A stretch of 64,000 bases of DNA from UBA6109 sp035366835 (GTDB lineage: Bacteria > Desulfobacterota > Syntrophia > Syntrophales > UBA6109). The translations under genes were made by a program, and so were the position numbers. Positions 1-12,517 of the stretch are shown here, piece after piece. The notes below the pieces were generated by a model that did no database searches, was not told where the DNA came from, and worked only from the letters and a program-made list of their open reading frames with translations. Each line of letters begins with the position of its first letter. The first letter of the stretch is position 1. The stretch lies in NCBI GenBank assembly GCA_035366835.1, contig DAOSIS010000005.1, positions 1 through 64,000 of the forward strand. Reading direction: 5' to 3'.

Positions 1-53
1 GCACATCCTTGGTAAGGATGAGGTCACCAGTTCAATCCTGGTCGTGGGCTCCA
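1..53 (+). tRNA. tRNA-Thr(GGT), 3' part, 5' end outside window
   Basis: The visible part has a 5-bp anticodon stem (CATCC/GGATG, 4-8 with 16-20) around loop TTGGTAA, giving anticodon GGT at 11-13. The T arm is ACCAG/CTGGT around TTCAATC. The acceptor 3' strand is followed by encoded CCA at 51-53. The D arm and 5' acceptor strand lie before the window. In many bacteria this tRNA is followed by a tuf gene; here rpmG starts only 24 bases later. Confidence 0.93.
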
Positions 54-77
54 TAAAGAAGAAGTGGAAGGTCGGGT

Positions 78-227
78 ATGCGAAACATCATTACGTTGGC
101 CTGTACGGACTGCAAGCAGAAGAATTACTCTACGACGAAGAACAAGCGGACCATGCAGAACCGGCTGGAGTTGAAGAAGTTCTGCAAGTTTTGCAGAACG
201 CACACCCTTCACCGGGAAACGAAATAA
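78..227 (+). CDS. rpmG: 50S ribosomal protein L33 (zinc-binding form)
   Basis: This 49-residue protein of the large ribosomal subunit sits between two tRNA genes, the usual place for rpmG next to secE-nusG. It starts MRNIITLACTDCKQKNYST and has two CxxC pairs (C9/C12 and C36/C39), so it is the cysteine-containing C+ paralog that binds zinc. The frame is read from ATG at 78, preceded by a GGAAGG-like ribosome-binding stretch. Length and motif match the family. Longer open frames over this stretch in other registers are spurious. Confidence 0.93.
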   Translation: MRNIITLACTDCKQKNYSTTKNKRTMQNRLELKKFCKFCRTHTLHRETK

Positions 228-262
228 TGTAAAGGCGGTGCAGGGCGGAAGAAGTCCCGAAC

Positions 263-339
263 AGGCCAGTAGCTCTAATGGATAGAGCGCCGGACTCCAA
301 ATCCGGATGCTGGGGGTTCGAGTCCCTCCTGGCCTGCCA
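263..339 (+). tRNA. tRNA-Trp(CCA)
   Basis: A complete cloverleaf is visible. The acceptor stem is AGGCCAG/CTGGCCT, the D arm GCTC..GAGC, the anticodon stem CCGGA/TCCGG with loop CTCCAAA (anticodon CCA, 297-299), and the T arm holds loop TTCGAGT-type sequence. An encoded CCA ends at 339. Its place between rpmG and secE is conserved in many Proteobacteria. Confidence 0.96.
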
Positions 340-375
340 TATTTTTTTCGGGCCTACAAGGGGCAAGAGAGAGGA

Positions 376-579
376 ATGGACAGGCTCAAACTGATCTACG
401 GAAGAGTGAGACAGTTCCTTCTAGAGGCGTTCGCAGAACTGCGGAAGGTGACATGGCCTACGCCAAAGCAGACGCTCGCTTCGACGTCGGTCGTCATCGT
501 GGTCTCTTTGATCGTTTCGCTTTTTCTTGGAATTGTGGACTTCGGCCTCACAAAGCTGATCAAGGTGATTCTGGGATAG
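376..579 (+). CDS. secE: Preprotein translocase subunit SecE
   Basis: SecE is the small essential membrane subunit of the SecYEG channel that clamps SecY. The 67-residue product has the family's amphipathic segment with ELRKVTWPT around residues 20-28, then one hydrophobic helix (about residues 36-58). This is the short single-helix form common outside Enterobacteria. The ATG at 376 is chosen because it follows a GAGAGGA site and gives the normal length; a longer frame would run into tRNA-Trp. nusG begins 4 bases downstream, so they are co-transcribed. Confidence 0.95.
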   Translation: MDRLKLIYGRVRQFLLEAFAELRKVTWPTPKQTLASTSVVIVVSLIVSLFLGIVDFGLTKLIKVILG

Positions 580-583
580 ATTC

Positions 584-1114
584 ATGGCCTTCAAGTGGTA
601 CGTCGTACATACCTATTCGGGATTCGAGAACCGCGTGAAGCTTTCGCTGCAGGAGCGGATTCAGGCAGCGGGAATGGAGTCCTTCTTTTCCGACATCCTG
701 ATTCCCGAGGAAGATATCGTCGAACTGGTGTCCGGAGAGAAGAAGACCTCCAAGCGCAAGTTTTTCCCCGGGTACATCCTTGTGCGCATGGAAATGAACG
801 AGCAGACATGGCACCTCGTGAAGGATACGCCGAAGGTGACGGGATTTATCGGCAGCAAGGAAAAACCCTCCCCCATTTCCGACAAGGATGTCGACATCCT
901 GAGGACGAGAATCGATGAGGGAACGCTGAAACCGAAGCCGAAATTCCGTTTCGAGATGGGAGACCATGTCCGTATCGTAGACGGTCCCTTCACCAATTTT
1001 GAGGGGATCATCGACGAAGTCAAACCGGAAAAGGGGAAACTGCGTGTCATCGTAAGCATCTTCGGGCGTTCGACGCCCGTCGAGCTGGATTTCATCCAAG
1101 TGACGCAAGAATAG
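584..1114 (+). CDS. nusG: Transcription termination/antitermination factor NusG
   Basis: NusG binds the RNA polymerase clamp and links it to Rho or to ribosomal S10. The 176-residue protein shows the N-terminal NGN domain (WYVVHTYSGFE at residues 5-15, and FFPGYILVRM around residues 61-70) and a C-terminal KOW domain (GDHVRIVDGPF near 126-136). Length is standard. It follows secE and precedes rplK, the classic secE-nusG-rplKAJL order. Confidence 0.96.
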   Translation: MAFKWYVVHTYSGFENRVKLSLQERIQAAGMESFFSDILIPEEDIVELVSGEKKTSKRKFFPGYILVRMEMNEQTWHLVKDTPKVTGFIGSKEKPSPISDKDVDILRTRIDEGTLKPKPKFRFEMGDHVRIVDGPFTNFEGIIDEVKPEKGKLRVIVSIFGRSTPVELDFIQVTQE

Positions 1115-1186
1115 TTCCGAAAAAGGCAGGATTGGATCTCTGCAGGGGATCCTGACTTCACGACAACCATCGGTAGGGTGTTCATC

Positions 1187-1612
1187 ATGGCAAAAAAGGT
1201 TATTGCGAGCATCAAACTCCAGCTCAAAGCAGGGAAGGCCACCCCTTCTCCGCCGGTCGGACCGGCCCTTGGTCAGCACGGCGTCAACATCATGGAATTC
1301 TGCAAGGCATACAACGCCATGACGCAGAACCAGGAAGGCAGCGTCATTCCCGTCGTCATCACCGTATATGCCGACCGATCCTTCACGTTCGTGACCAAGA
1401 CTCCGCCCGCCTCCGTACTCCTGAAGCAGGCTGCGAAGATCGCAAAGGGTTCCGGCGATCCGAAGCGGGAGAAGGTGGGAACGGTGACGGAAACCCAGGT
1501 TCGGGAAATTGCGGAACTGAAGATGAAGGATCTCAACGCCGTGAATCTGGAAGGCGCCATCCGGACGATCGAGGGAACGGCGAGATCCATGGGGATCGAT
1601 ATTGTCCGTTAG
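1187..1612 (+). CDS. rplK: 50S ribosomal protein L11
   Basis: L11 forms part of the GTPase-associated centre with L10/L12 and 23S rRNA and is needed for the stringent response. The product is 141 residues and starts MAKKVIASIKLQLKAGKA, with the proline-rich PSPPVGPALGQHGVN stretch near residues 20-34, the thiostrepton-binding region. The ATG at 1187 is preferred over an in-frame codon 9 bases upstream because it matches the family N terminus. Confidence 0.96.
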   Translation: MAKKVIASIKLQLKAGKATPSPPVGPALGQHGVNIMEFCKAYNAMTQNQEGSVIPVVITVYADRSFTFVTKTPPASVLLKQAAKIAKGSGDPKREKVGTVTETQVREIAELKMKDLNAVNLEGAIRTIEGTARSMGIDIVR

Positions 1613-1708
1613 GCTCCCGGGCGCGTCGATGATCAGAAAGGGTCGCCTGCCCGGCGGCCGGGATGTCCCGGCAGGAAACGGGATATATCCATATTGAGGG
1701 GATCCATC

Positions 1709-2407
1709 ATGTCCAGTAGAGGAAAGTCATACATCGAAGCAAAAAAGAAGGTTGTTCCCAACAAGCGGTACGGAATGCGGGAAGCAGCCGAGATCGTCAT
1801 CTCGACGGCACGGGCCAAGTTTGACGAGACGGTTGACGCAGCCATCCGTCTGGGCGTCAATCCCCAGCATGCGGATCAGATGGTTCGGGGTTCTGTTGTC
1901 CTGCCCAACGGCCTGGGAAAAACGGTGCGCGTCCTGGTGTTTGCCAAGGGCGACAAAGAGAAGGAAGCCCTCGATGCCGGTGCCGATTCCATAGGCTCCG
2001 ACGAAGTCGTCGAGAAGATCAAGGGAGGATGGCTGGAATTCGACCGCGTCATCGCCACGCCCGACATGATGGGCACCGTCGGAAAACTGGGGAAAATCCT
2101 CGGCCCCCGCGGCTTGATGCCCAATCCCAAGGTGGGAACGGTGACGTTCGACGTCGGCAAGACGGTCAAGGAACTCAAGGCCGGCAAGGTGGAATTCCGG
2201 GTTGAGAAGGCCGGCATCGTGCACAGCCCCGTAGGCAAGGTGTCGTTCGGTGCGGAAAAGCTGGGAGAGAACGTTGCGGCCCTCCTGGACGCGATCATCC
2301 GCCTCAAACCGGCATCCAGCAAGGGAATTTACCTGAAGAGCATTTCGCTTTCCACGACCATGGGACCGGGGGTGAAGATCGACCCCTTGGACGTAAAGAA
2401 CATCTAA
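1709..2407 (+). CDS. rplA: 50S ribosomal protein L1
   Basis: L1 builds the mobile L1 stalk that helps release deacylated tRNA, and in many bacteria represses its own operon. The 232-residue product contains the conserved GPRGLMPNPKVGTV segment (about residues 131-144) and ends with SLSTTMGPGVKID near the C terminus. ATG 1709 follows a GAGGGG site; a TTG 15 bases upstream is in frame but has no good site. The 96-base gap after rplK can fold (CCTGCC/GGCAGG) and could hold an L1 operator, which I cannot prove. Confidence 0.96.
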   Translation: MSSRGKSYIEAKKKVVPNKRYGMREAAEIVISTARAKFDETVDAAIRLGVNPQHADQMVRGSVVLPNGLGKTVRVLVFAKGDKEKEALDAGADSIGSDEVVEKIKGGWLEFDRVIATPDMMGTVGKLGKILGPRGLMPNPKVGTVTFDVGKTVKELKAGKVEFRVEKAGIVHSPVGKVSFGAEKLGENVAALLDAIIRLKPASSKGIYLKSISLSTTMGPGVKIDPLDVKNI

Positions 2408-2671
2408 CTTCCAAACCCGGCCGGAAGTCTGGCGGCCGAAGGTTCGGACTACGAAGTGTCGGAGACAGCAGGTACAGGGAGTTTAATCGACGGAAGTCGG
2501 CCTGCCGAGACCAAATCGCGGTGTGTTCCCGTAGCGGACAGTAAACCGGATTGTTTTTCTGATTTCTCCCTGTATCGTGCCCTGTTTTCCGATGTTCGGT
2601 TCGGCTTTGCAGCCTTCTTTGCCGGGAGAGAAGATATTGGTCAGGAGAAGGATCAGGAAAGGAGGTCGAAT
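2408..2671 (+). ncRNA. L10 (rplJL) autoregulatory leader
   Basis: This 264-base untranslated region between rplA and rplJ carries the two hallmark strands of the ribosomal L10 leader: GGAGACAGCAGGT at 2461-2473 and CCTGCCGAGA at 2501-2510, with TTTAATC between them at 2482-2488. In this known class, the L10(L12)4 complex binds the RNA and represses rplJL. The frame is open through the leader, but the encoded peptide resembles nothing and L10 begins downstream. The exact ends are approximate. Confidence 0.8.
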
Positions 2672-3196
2672 TTGGATCGGAAAACGAAAGAACAGGTAGT
2701 CGCCGAGCTCAACGAGCAACTTCGGGACGTCAAGCTTGCCGTCCTGACGGGATACTCGGGGATGGACGTGGCGAAACTCACGGCGCTTCGCAATGTCTTG
2801 CGGAAGTCGGGGACAGAGTTCCGGGTGGTGAAGAATACGCTGTTGCGGATTGCCTCCAAGGATACTTCGTTCAGTGCTCTGGAACAGCATTTCAAAGGGC
2901 CGCTGGCGGTTGTCATCAACCGCGGGGATGCCGTTGAAATGACCAAGGTGCTCACGGAATTCGCCCGGAAAAACGCCCAACTGGAAATCAAGGCAGGCAT
3001 TCTCGAAGGCCGTGTGCTGTCCAAGAGCGACATCAGCTTGCTGGCCGAGCTTCCCAGCCGGGAAGTTCTTCTGGCGAAACTCCTGTCGCTGCTGGTCGGT
3101 GTACAGGGCAAGCTGGTGAACGTGCTGAGCGCGGTTCCGAGGTCATTCGTCGGGGTTCTCGACGCGTATCGGGTCAAGAAGGAATCTGCCAACTAA
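2672..3196 (+). CDS. rplJ: 50S ribosomal protein L10
   Basis: L10 anchors the L7/L12 dimers to the ribosome stalk. The 174-residue product begins LDRKTKEQVVAELNEQL, with the family's LTGYSGMDVAKLTALR region near residue 26 and VVKNTLLRIA near residue 52. The start is a TTG at 2672, chosen because an excellent AAAGGAGGT site lies just upstream and the N terminus then matches the family. Upstream in-frame codons belong to the regulatory leader. rplL follows 30 bases later. Confidence 0.94.
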   Translation: MDRKTKEQVVAELNEQLRDVKLAVLTGYSGMDVAKLTALRNVLRKSGTEFRVVKNTLLRIASKDTSFSALEQHFKGPLAVVINRGDAVEMTKVLTEFARKNAQLEIKAGILEGRVLSKSDISLLAELPSREVLLAKLLSLLVGVQGKLVNVLSAVPRSFVGVLDAYRVKKESAN

Positions 3197-3226
3197 ACAA
3201 TCATCATACAGGAAGGAAGAAGAGCG

Positions 3227-3616
3227 ATGGCAAATCAGACAACCAAAGAGGACGTGATCAAATTCATCGAATCGATGACGGTATTGGAGCTTTCTCAGCT
3301 GGTCAAGGAGTTGGAAGAGAAATTCGGCGTGACCGCGGCGGCGCCTGTTGCCGTGGCCGCTGCAGCGGCAGCCGGACCTGTCCAGCAGGCGGCGGCGGAG
3401 GAGAAGACCGAATTCGATACCATCCTCACCGGTTTCGGGGAAAATAAAATTCAGGTGATCAAGGTCATTCGTCAGATCACCAGCCTGGGTCTCAAGGAGG
3501 CCAAGGACCTGGTGGACGGCGTGCCCAAGCCGATCAAGGAAGCCGTCTCCAAGGACGAAGCGGCCGACATCAAGAAGAAGATCGAGGAAGCCGGCGGAAC
3601 CGTCGAAATCAAATGA
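3227..3616 (+). CDS. rplL: 50S ribosomal protein L7/L12
   Basis: L7/L12 recruits and stimulates the GTPase translation factors. The 129-residue product has the N-terminal dimerisation domain (VIKFIESMTVLELSQLVKELE), a flexible alanine-rich hinge (about residues 36-58) and the factor-binding C-terminal domain with IQVIKVIRQITSLGLKEAKD near residue 77. AGGAAGGAAG upstream of ATG serves as the ribosome-binding site. Confidence 0.96.
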   Translation: MANQTTKEDVIKFIESMTVLELSQLVKELEEKFGVTAAAPVAVAAAAAAGPVQQAAAEEKTEFDTILTGFGENKIQVIKVIRQITSLGLKEAKDLVDGVPKPIKEAVSKDEAADIKKKIEEAGGTVEIK

Positions 3617-3647
3617 TGCAGGGTTGACGATGTGAAGCGGCGACAGG

Positions 3648-3708
3648 GGGCCTTCCAGGCCCTCGCATGGAGATGATCTCGGCGTCCTGCAAGTGGCGGG
3701 ACGCCGAG
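3648..3708 (+). promoter_or_regulatory. Hairpins between rplL and rpoB (candidate attenuator/processing site)
   Basis: The 109-base gap holds a small hairpin (GGGCCT/AGGCCC, 3648-3662) and a perfect 10-bp hairpin (CTCGGCGTCC 3678-3687 with GGACGCCGAG 3699-3708, 11-base loop). No U-run follows. In E. coli the rplL-rpoB gap carries a partial terminator and an RNase III site; a similar role here is inference. Confidence 0.5.
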
Positions 3709-3725
3709 CCTGCTAAAGGGTGATT

Positions 3726-7820
<4,095 letters not shown>

Positions 7821-7836
7821 GCTCCTCCGAGTAAGG

Positions 7837-7874
7837 CCCCGGGGATCCGCTTCGCGAGTGCGGATGCTGCGGGG
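7837..7874 (+). promoter_or_regulatory. Two-part hairpin in the rpoB-rpoC gap
   Basis: CCCCG (7837-7841) pairs with CGGGG (7870-7874), and inside it ATCCGC (7845-7850) pairs with GCGGAT (7860-7865). No U-run follows, so a full terminator is unlikely. It lies just ahead of the AGGGGAA ribosome-binding site of rpoC and may tune rpoC expression or protect the mRNA. The function is inferred. Confidence 0.45.
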
Positions 7875-7905
7875 ACGGGACAAAACCTTTTTATAGGGGA
7901 AATCT

Positions 7906-10900
7906 GTGGAAGACGTTTTCAGCTATTTCGAGAAGCCGAAGGATCCGATCCGTTTCAATGCGATCCGGATGTCGATCGCCTCTCCGGAGGAGATTCTTTC
8001 CTGGTCGCACGGCGAAGTCAAGAAACCGGAGACGATCAATTACCGGACCTTCAAGCCCGAGCGCGACGGATTGTTCTGCGCCAAGATTTTCGGACCTGTC
8101 AAAGACTACGAGTGTCTGTGCGGACGCTACAAGCGCATGAAGCACAGGGGCGTGGTGTGCGAAAAATGCGGTGTGGAAGTGATCCAGTCCAAGGTTCGCC
8201 GCGAGCGGATGGGCCACATTGTGCTGGCCACGCCGGTCGCGCATATCTGGTTCCTCAAGAGCCTTCCCAGCCGCATCGGCAACGTCCTGGATCTGACCCT
8301 GAAGGAACTGGAACGTGTCCTGTATTTCGAGTCCTGGATCGTGCTCGATCCGAAACAGACGCCGCTGGAGAAGAAGCAGCTTCTGACGGATGAGGAATAT
8401 GCGGAACTGAAGGAACAGTACGGTGAAGAGGCCTTCGTAGCGGGAATCGGCGCCGAAGCCATCCGGACCATCCTCGAGGAGATCGATCTCGAGAAGATGG
8501 ACCAGGAGATCCGTGACGATCTCAAGACCACCTCTTCCGACACGAAGCGCAAGCGGCTCATCAAGAGACTGAAGGTCATCGAGGCGCTGAGAAAGTCGGG
8601 AAACCGGCCGGAATGGATGATCCTGACGGTCCTTCCCGTCATTCCTCCGGACCTCCGGCCGCTGGTGCCCTTGGACGGCGGCCGCTTCGCGACCTCCGAC
8701 CTGAACGACCTGTACCGCCGGGTGATCAACCGGAACAATCGCTTGAAGAGGCTCCAGGAACTGAACGCACCCGAGATCATCATCCGGAACGAGAAGCGCA
8801 TGCTGCAGGAAGCCGTCGACGTCCTGTTCGACAACGGTCGGCGGGGCCGGGCCATCACGGGAACGAACAAGCGGCCGTTGCGCTCCCTGTCGGACATGCT
8901 CAAGGGGAAGCAGGGCCGTTTCCGTCAGAACCTGCTGGGAAAGCGCGTCGATTACTCCGGCCGGTCCGTCATCGTGGTCGGGCCGGATTTGAGGCTGCAC
9001 CAGTGCGGCCTTCCGAAAAAAGTGGCGCTGGAGCTGTTCAAACCTTTCATCTACAACCGGCTGCACGAAAAGGGGTATGTGACGACCGTCAAGAGCGCCA
9101 AGAAGATGGTCGAAAGGGAGACCGCGGAGGTTTGGGACGCCCTGGACGAAGTCGTGCGCGAGTACCCGGTCATGCTGAACCGGGCGCCCACCCTGCACCG
9201 GCTCGGCATGCAGGCGTTCGAACCGCTGCTGATCGAAGGGAAGGCCATCCAGCTGCATCCGCTCGTCTGCACCGCTTTCAATGCGGACTTCGACGGCGAC
9301 CAGATGGCCGTCCACGTGCCGCTTTCGATCGAAGCACAGACGGAAGCCCGCGTGCTGATGATGTCCACCAACAACATCCTGTCCCCCGCGAACGGCAAAC
9401 CGATCATCATTCCCAGCCAGGACATCGTCCTGGGGATTTACTACCTGACGCGGGGACGGAGCGGCGTCAAGGGCGAGGGGATGGTCTTCTCGGGCGTCGA
9501 AGAAGTGCGGCGAGCCCTGGACGCCGGCGTCGTCGACCTGCACGCGAGGATCGAGGTCCGCATCGACGGCGAGCGGAAGAAGACCACGGTCGGGCGGATC
9601 GTGCTGTATGAAGTCGTGCCCAGGGAAATCGGCTTCGACTACATCAACAAACTGATGAACAAGAAGGAAATGGCGAGCCTCATCGATTACTGCTACCGGA
9701 CCTGCGGCGAGAAGACGACGGTCCTGCTGGCCGACCGCCTCAAGGATCTGGGCTTCCGGTACGCGACGATCGCCGGCGTTTCCTTTGCCCTGCACAATCT
9801 GGTGGTTCCGGCCAACAAGAAGGATATCGTCAGCAAGGCCGACAAGGACGTCCTGCGGATCCAGAAGCAGTACATGGACGGTTTGATCACCGACGGCGAG
9901 CGCTACAACAAGGTCATCGATATCTGGGCCCAGGCGACGGAAAAGATCGCCTCCGAAATGATGGTCGGCATCGGCAGCGATGCGACGGCCCTTCCCGAAG
10001 GGGACAAGACGAAGACCGAGAGCTTCAACCCCATCTACATGATGGCGGACTCCGGTGCCAGGGGCAGCGCCGTGCAGATCCGCCAGCTCGCAGGGATGAG
10101 AGGCCTCATGGCGAAACCGTCGGGGGAAATCATCGAGACCCCGATCACGGCCAACTTCCGCGAGGGGCTTACGGTCCTGCAGTATTTCATCTCGACGCAC
10201 GGCGCCCGGAAGGGCCTCGCCGATACGGCGCTCAAGACGGCCAATTCGGGATATCTGACCCGCAGGCTCGTCGATGTCGCGCAGGACTGCATCATCACGG
10301 AAGAGGACTGCGGTACGGTTGATGGAATCTACGTCTCCGCCTTGATGGAAGGCGGCGAGATCATCGAGCCGGCCGGAGAACGCGTTCTCGGCCGGGTCGT
10401 CCTGGAAAACATCGATGACCCGTACACGGGCGAAGTCCTGGTCAAGGCGAATTCGCTGATCGATGAAGCGCTGGCGGAGCGCATCGACCGCGCCGGCATC
10501 GAACGCGTCAACATCCGGTCGGTGCTTACGTGCAAATCGAAGCACGGGGTCTGCGCCATGTGCTACGGCCGCGACCTTGCTCACGGGCACCTGGTCAATA
10601 TCGGCGAGTCCGTCGGGATCATCGCCGCCCAGTCCATCGGTGAACCGGGTACGCAGTTGACGATGCGGACCTTCCACATCGGCGGTACCGCAAAATTCGA
10701 AGAGCACTCCACGCTGGAGGCCCGCCACGACGGGACCGTCCGCTTCACGAACCTGCATACAGTCAAGACCAAGGGCAGGGACAAGGACAGCGTCGTCATG
10801 AACCGCAACGGCGAAATCCATGTCCTCGACGAACACAAGCGAAGTCGCGGGAAATACCCCGTTCCCTACGGCGCGCATATCAAGGTCGGCGACGGCAGTG

Positions 10901-12066
10901 AAGTGAAGAAGGGGACCTTGATTGCAGAATGGGATCCCTTTGCCGTCCCGATCCTCGCCGAGGTCGAAGGCACCGTGAAATTCGGCGATGTCGTCGAAGG
11001 GAAAACCATGCAGGAGCAGGTGGACGAGGTGACGGGTCTGTCGCGCAAGGTCATCATCGAATACAAGGACCCTGATCTCCGCCCCCGCATCTCGATCAAG
11101 GACAAGAAAGGCAAGACGGCGAAAGTTCCCGGCACGAATTCCGTGGCGAGGTATCTGCTGTCCGTCGGCGTGAACATCGTCGTTTCCGAAGGCGATACGG
11201 TCAGCGCCGGAGACATCATCGCCAAGATTCCGCGCGAAACGACGAAGACGAAGGACATCACGGGCGGTCTGCCGCGGGTCGCCGAGTTGTTTGAGGCGCG
11301 CAAGCCGAAGGAATTCGCCGTCATCAGCGAGATCGACGGCGTCGTCTCCTACGGCAAGGATTCCAAGGGGAAGAGAAAGATCATCGTGACGCCGGATTCG
11401 GATGAGCAGAAGGAATATCTCATCCCGAAGGGGAAACATGTCAGCGTCCAGGAAGGCGACCGCGTGATGGCCGGTGAGCCCCTGATGGACGGGATCAACA
11501 ACCCGCACGACCTGCTCATGATCAAAGGGGAAAAGGAGCTGGCCCGCTATCTCGTCGACGAGGTGCAGGAGGTGTACCGTCTGCAGGGCGTGAAGATCAA
11601 CGACAAGCACATGGAGGTCATCGTCCGGCAGATGCTGCGCAGGCTCATCGTGAAAGATCCGGGCGACACCTCGTTCATCACCGACGAGCAGGTAGAGCGG
11701 CACCGCTTCCAGGAAGAAAACGAGCGTGTCGTCGAGAAGGGCGGGAAACCCGCCGTCGGAGAGCCGATTCTCATGGGGATCACCAAGGCGTCGCTCTCGA
11801 CGCAGAGCTTCATCTCCGCGGCGTCCTTCCAGGAAACGACCCGCGTGCTGACGGAAGCGGCCCTTGCCGGCAAGACCGATTACCTGCGCGGTCTCAAGGA
11901 AAACGTCATCATGGGAAGGCTGATTCCGGCGGGGACCGGACTGCCGATGTACCGGAAGTTGGGCATTCAAACGGATGAGCCGGAGTTGCCCCCGCAGGAG
12001 CCTGAAATGCAGACCAACAGCGACGAATCGGATGAGAAAGTGCTTGACATCCAGGCGTCGAATTGA
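7906..12066 (+). CDS. rpoC: DNA-directed RNA polymerase subunit beta'
   Basis: This is the largest polymerase subunit, 1386 residues. The N-terminal zinc site (CLCGRYKRMKHRGVVCEKCG, about residues 70-89) and the catalytic magnesium loop NADFDGDQMAVH (about residue 461) are intact. The second zinc cluster includes CKSKHGVCAMCYGRD near residue 876. The bridge helix/trigger loop region contains GARGSAVQIRQLAGMRG. It starts with GTG at 7906, supported by AGGGGAA just upstream. The C-terminal tail after about residue 1355 is acidic and variable. Confidence 0.98.
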   Translation: MEDVFSYFEKPKDPIRFNAIRMSIASPEEILSWSHGEVKKPETINYRTFKPERDGLFCAKIFGPVKDYECLCGRYKRMKHRGVVCEKCGVEVIQSKVRRERMGHIVLATPVAHIWFLKSLPSRIGNVLDLTLKELERVLYFESWIVLDPKQTPLEKKQLLTDEEYAELKEQYGEEAFVAGIGAEAIRTILEEIDLEKMDQEIRDDLKTTSSDTKRKRLIKRLKVIEALRKSGNRPEWMILTVLPVIPPDLRPLVPLDGGRFATSDLNDLYRRVINRNNRLKRLQELNAPEIIIRNEKRMLQEAVDVLFDNGRRGRAITGTNKRPLRSLSDMLKGKQGRFRQNLLGKRVDYSGRSVIVVGPDLRLHQCGLPKKVALELFKPFIYNRLHEKGYVTTVKSAKKMVERETAEVWDALDEVVREYPVMLNRAPTLHRLGMQAFEPLLIEGKAIQLHPLVCTAFNADFDGDQMAVHVPLSIEAQTEARVLMMSTNNILSPANGKPIIIPSQDIVLGIYYLTRGRSGVKGEGMVFSGVEEVRRALDAGVVDLHARIEVRIDGERKKTTVGRIVLYEVVPREIGFDYINKLMNKKEMASLIDYCYRTCGEKTTVLLADRLKDLGFRYATIAGVSFALHNLVVPANKKDIVSKADKDVLRIQKQYMDGLITDGERYNKVIDIWAQATEKIASEMMVGIGSDATALPEGDKTKTESFNPIYMMADSGARGSAVQIRQLAGMRGLMAKPSGEIIETPITANFREGLTVLQYFISTHGARKGLADTALKTANSGYLTRRLVDVAQDCIITEEDCGTVDGIYVSALMEGGEIIEPAGERVLGRVVLENIDDPYTGEVLVKANSLIDEALAERIDRAGIERVNIRSVLTCKSKHGVCAMCYGRDLAHGHLVNIGESVGIIAAQSIGEPGTQLTMRTFHIGGTAKFEEHSTLEARHDGTVRFTNLHTVKTKGRDKDSVVMNRNGEIHVLDEHKRSRGKYPVPYGAHIKVGDGSEVKKGTLIAEWDPFAVPILAEVEGTVKFGDVVEGKTMQEQVDEVTGLSRKVIIEYKDPDLRPRISIKDKKGKTAKVPGTNSVARYLLSVGVNIVVSEGDTVSAGDIIAKIPRETTKTKDITGGLPRVAELFEARKPKEFAVISEIDGVVSYGKDSKGKRKIIVTPDSDEQKEYLIPKGKHVSVQEGDRVMAGEPLMDGINNPHDLLMIKGEKELARYLVDEVQEVYRLQGVKINDKHMEVIVRQMLRRLIVKDPGDTSFITDEQVERHRFQEENERVVEKGGKPAVGEPILMGITKASLSTQSFISAASFQETTRVLTEAALAGKTDYLRGLKENVIMGRLIPAGTGLPMYRKLGIQTDEPELPPQEPEMQTNSDESDEKVLDIQASN

Positions 12067-12128
12067 TACGAGATCAAGCTTTTCGTACACTGCCCGTTTG
12101 ATGGCGGGCATAGGAACCGGGAGGAACG

Positions 12129-12500
12129 ATGCCGACGATCAACCAATTGGTCCGGAAGGGAAGAATGAAGATCCGGAAAAAGACCTCGACACCGGCGCTG
12201 GGAAGCTCACCTCAGAGGCGCGGGGTGTGTGTCAGGGTCTATACGACGACGCCGAAAAAGCCGAACTCGGCGCTCCGTAAAGTGGCCAGGGTCAGGCTGA
12301 CGAGCGGGTATGAAGTGACATCCTATATCCCCGGCGTCGGGCACAACCTGCAGGAGCACTCCGTCGTCCTGGTGAGGGGCGGGAGGGTCAAGGACCTTCC
12401 GGGCGTTCGTTATCACATCATTCGTGGCACGCTGGATGCGGTGGGCGTCCAGGACCGCAAGCAAGGCCGGTCCAAGTACGGCGCCAAGAAACCGAGCTGA
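12129..12500 (+). CDS. rpsL: 30S ribosomal protein S12
   Basis: S12 lies at the decoding centre. The 123-residue product is highly conserved, with TTTPKKPNSALRKV and GGRVKDLPGVRYHIIRG, the two segments where streptomycin-resistance changes occur in other bacteria; both carry the ordinary sensitive-type lysines. It starts at ATG after GGGAGGAA. It opens the str part of the cluster 62 bases after rpoC; the gap contains a small GCCCG/CGGGC hairpin. Confidence 0.97.
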   Translation: MPTINQLVRKGRMKIRKKTSTPALGSSPQRRGVCVRVYTTTPKKPNSALRKVARVRLTSGYEVTSYIPGVGHNLQEHSVVLVRGGRVKDLPGVRYHIIRGTLDAVGVQDRKQGRSKYGAKKPS

Positions 12501-12517
12501 GTGAAGGACGGTAAGAT

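Noticed and set aside
2456..2671. N-terminal extension of L10
   Set aside because: The stretch contains the L10 leader RNA signature, and L10 starts at a TTG with an excellent ribosome-binding site.
7891..12111. Open frame of 1406 codons opposite rpoC
   Set aside because: This is the same composition effect; the encoded sequence is low in family character and full of D/H/R-biased runs.
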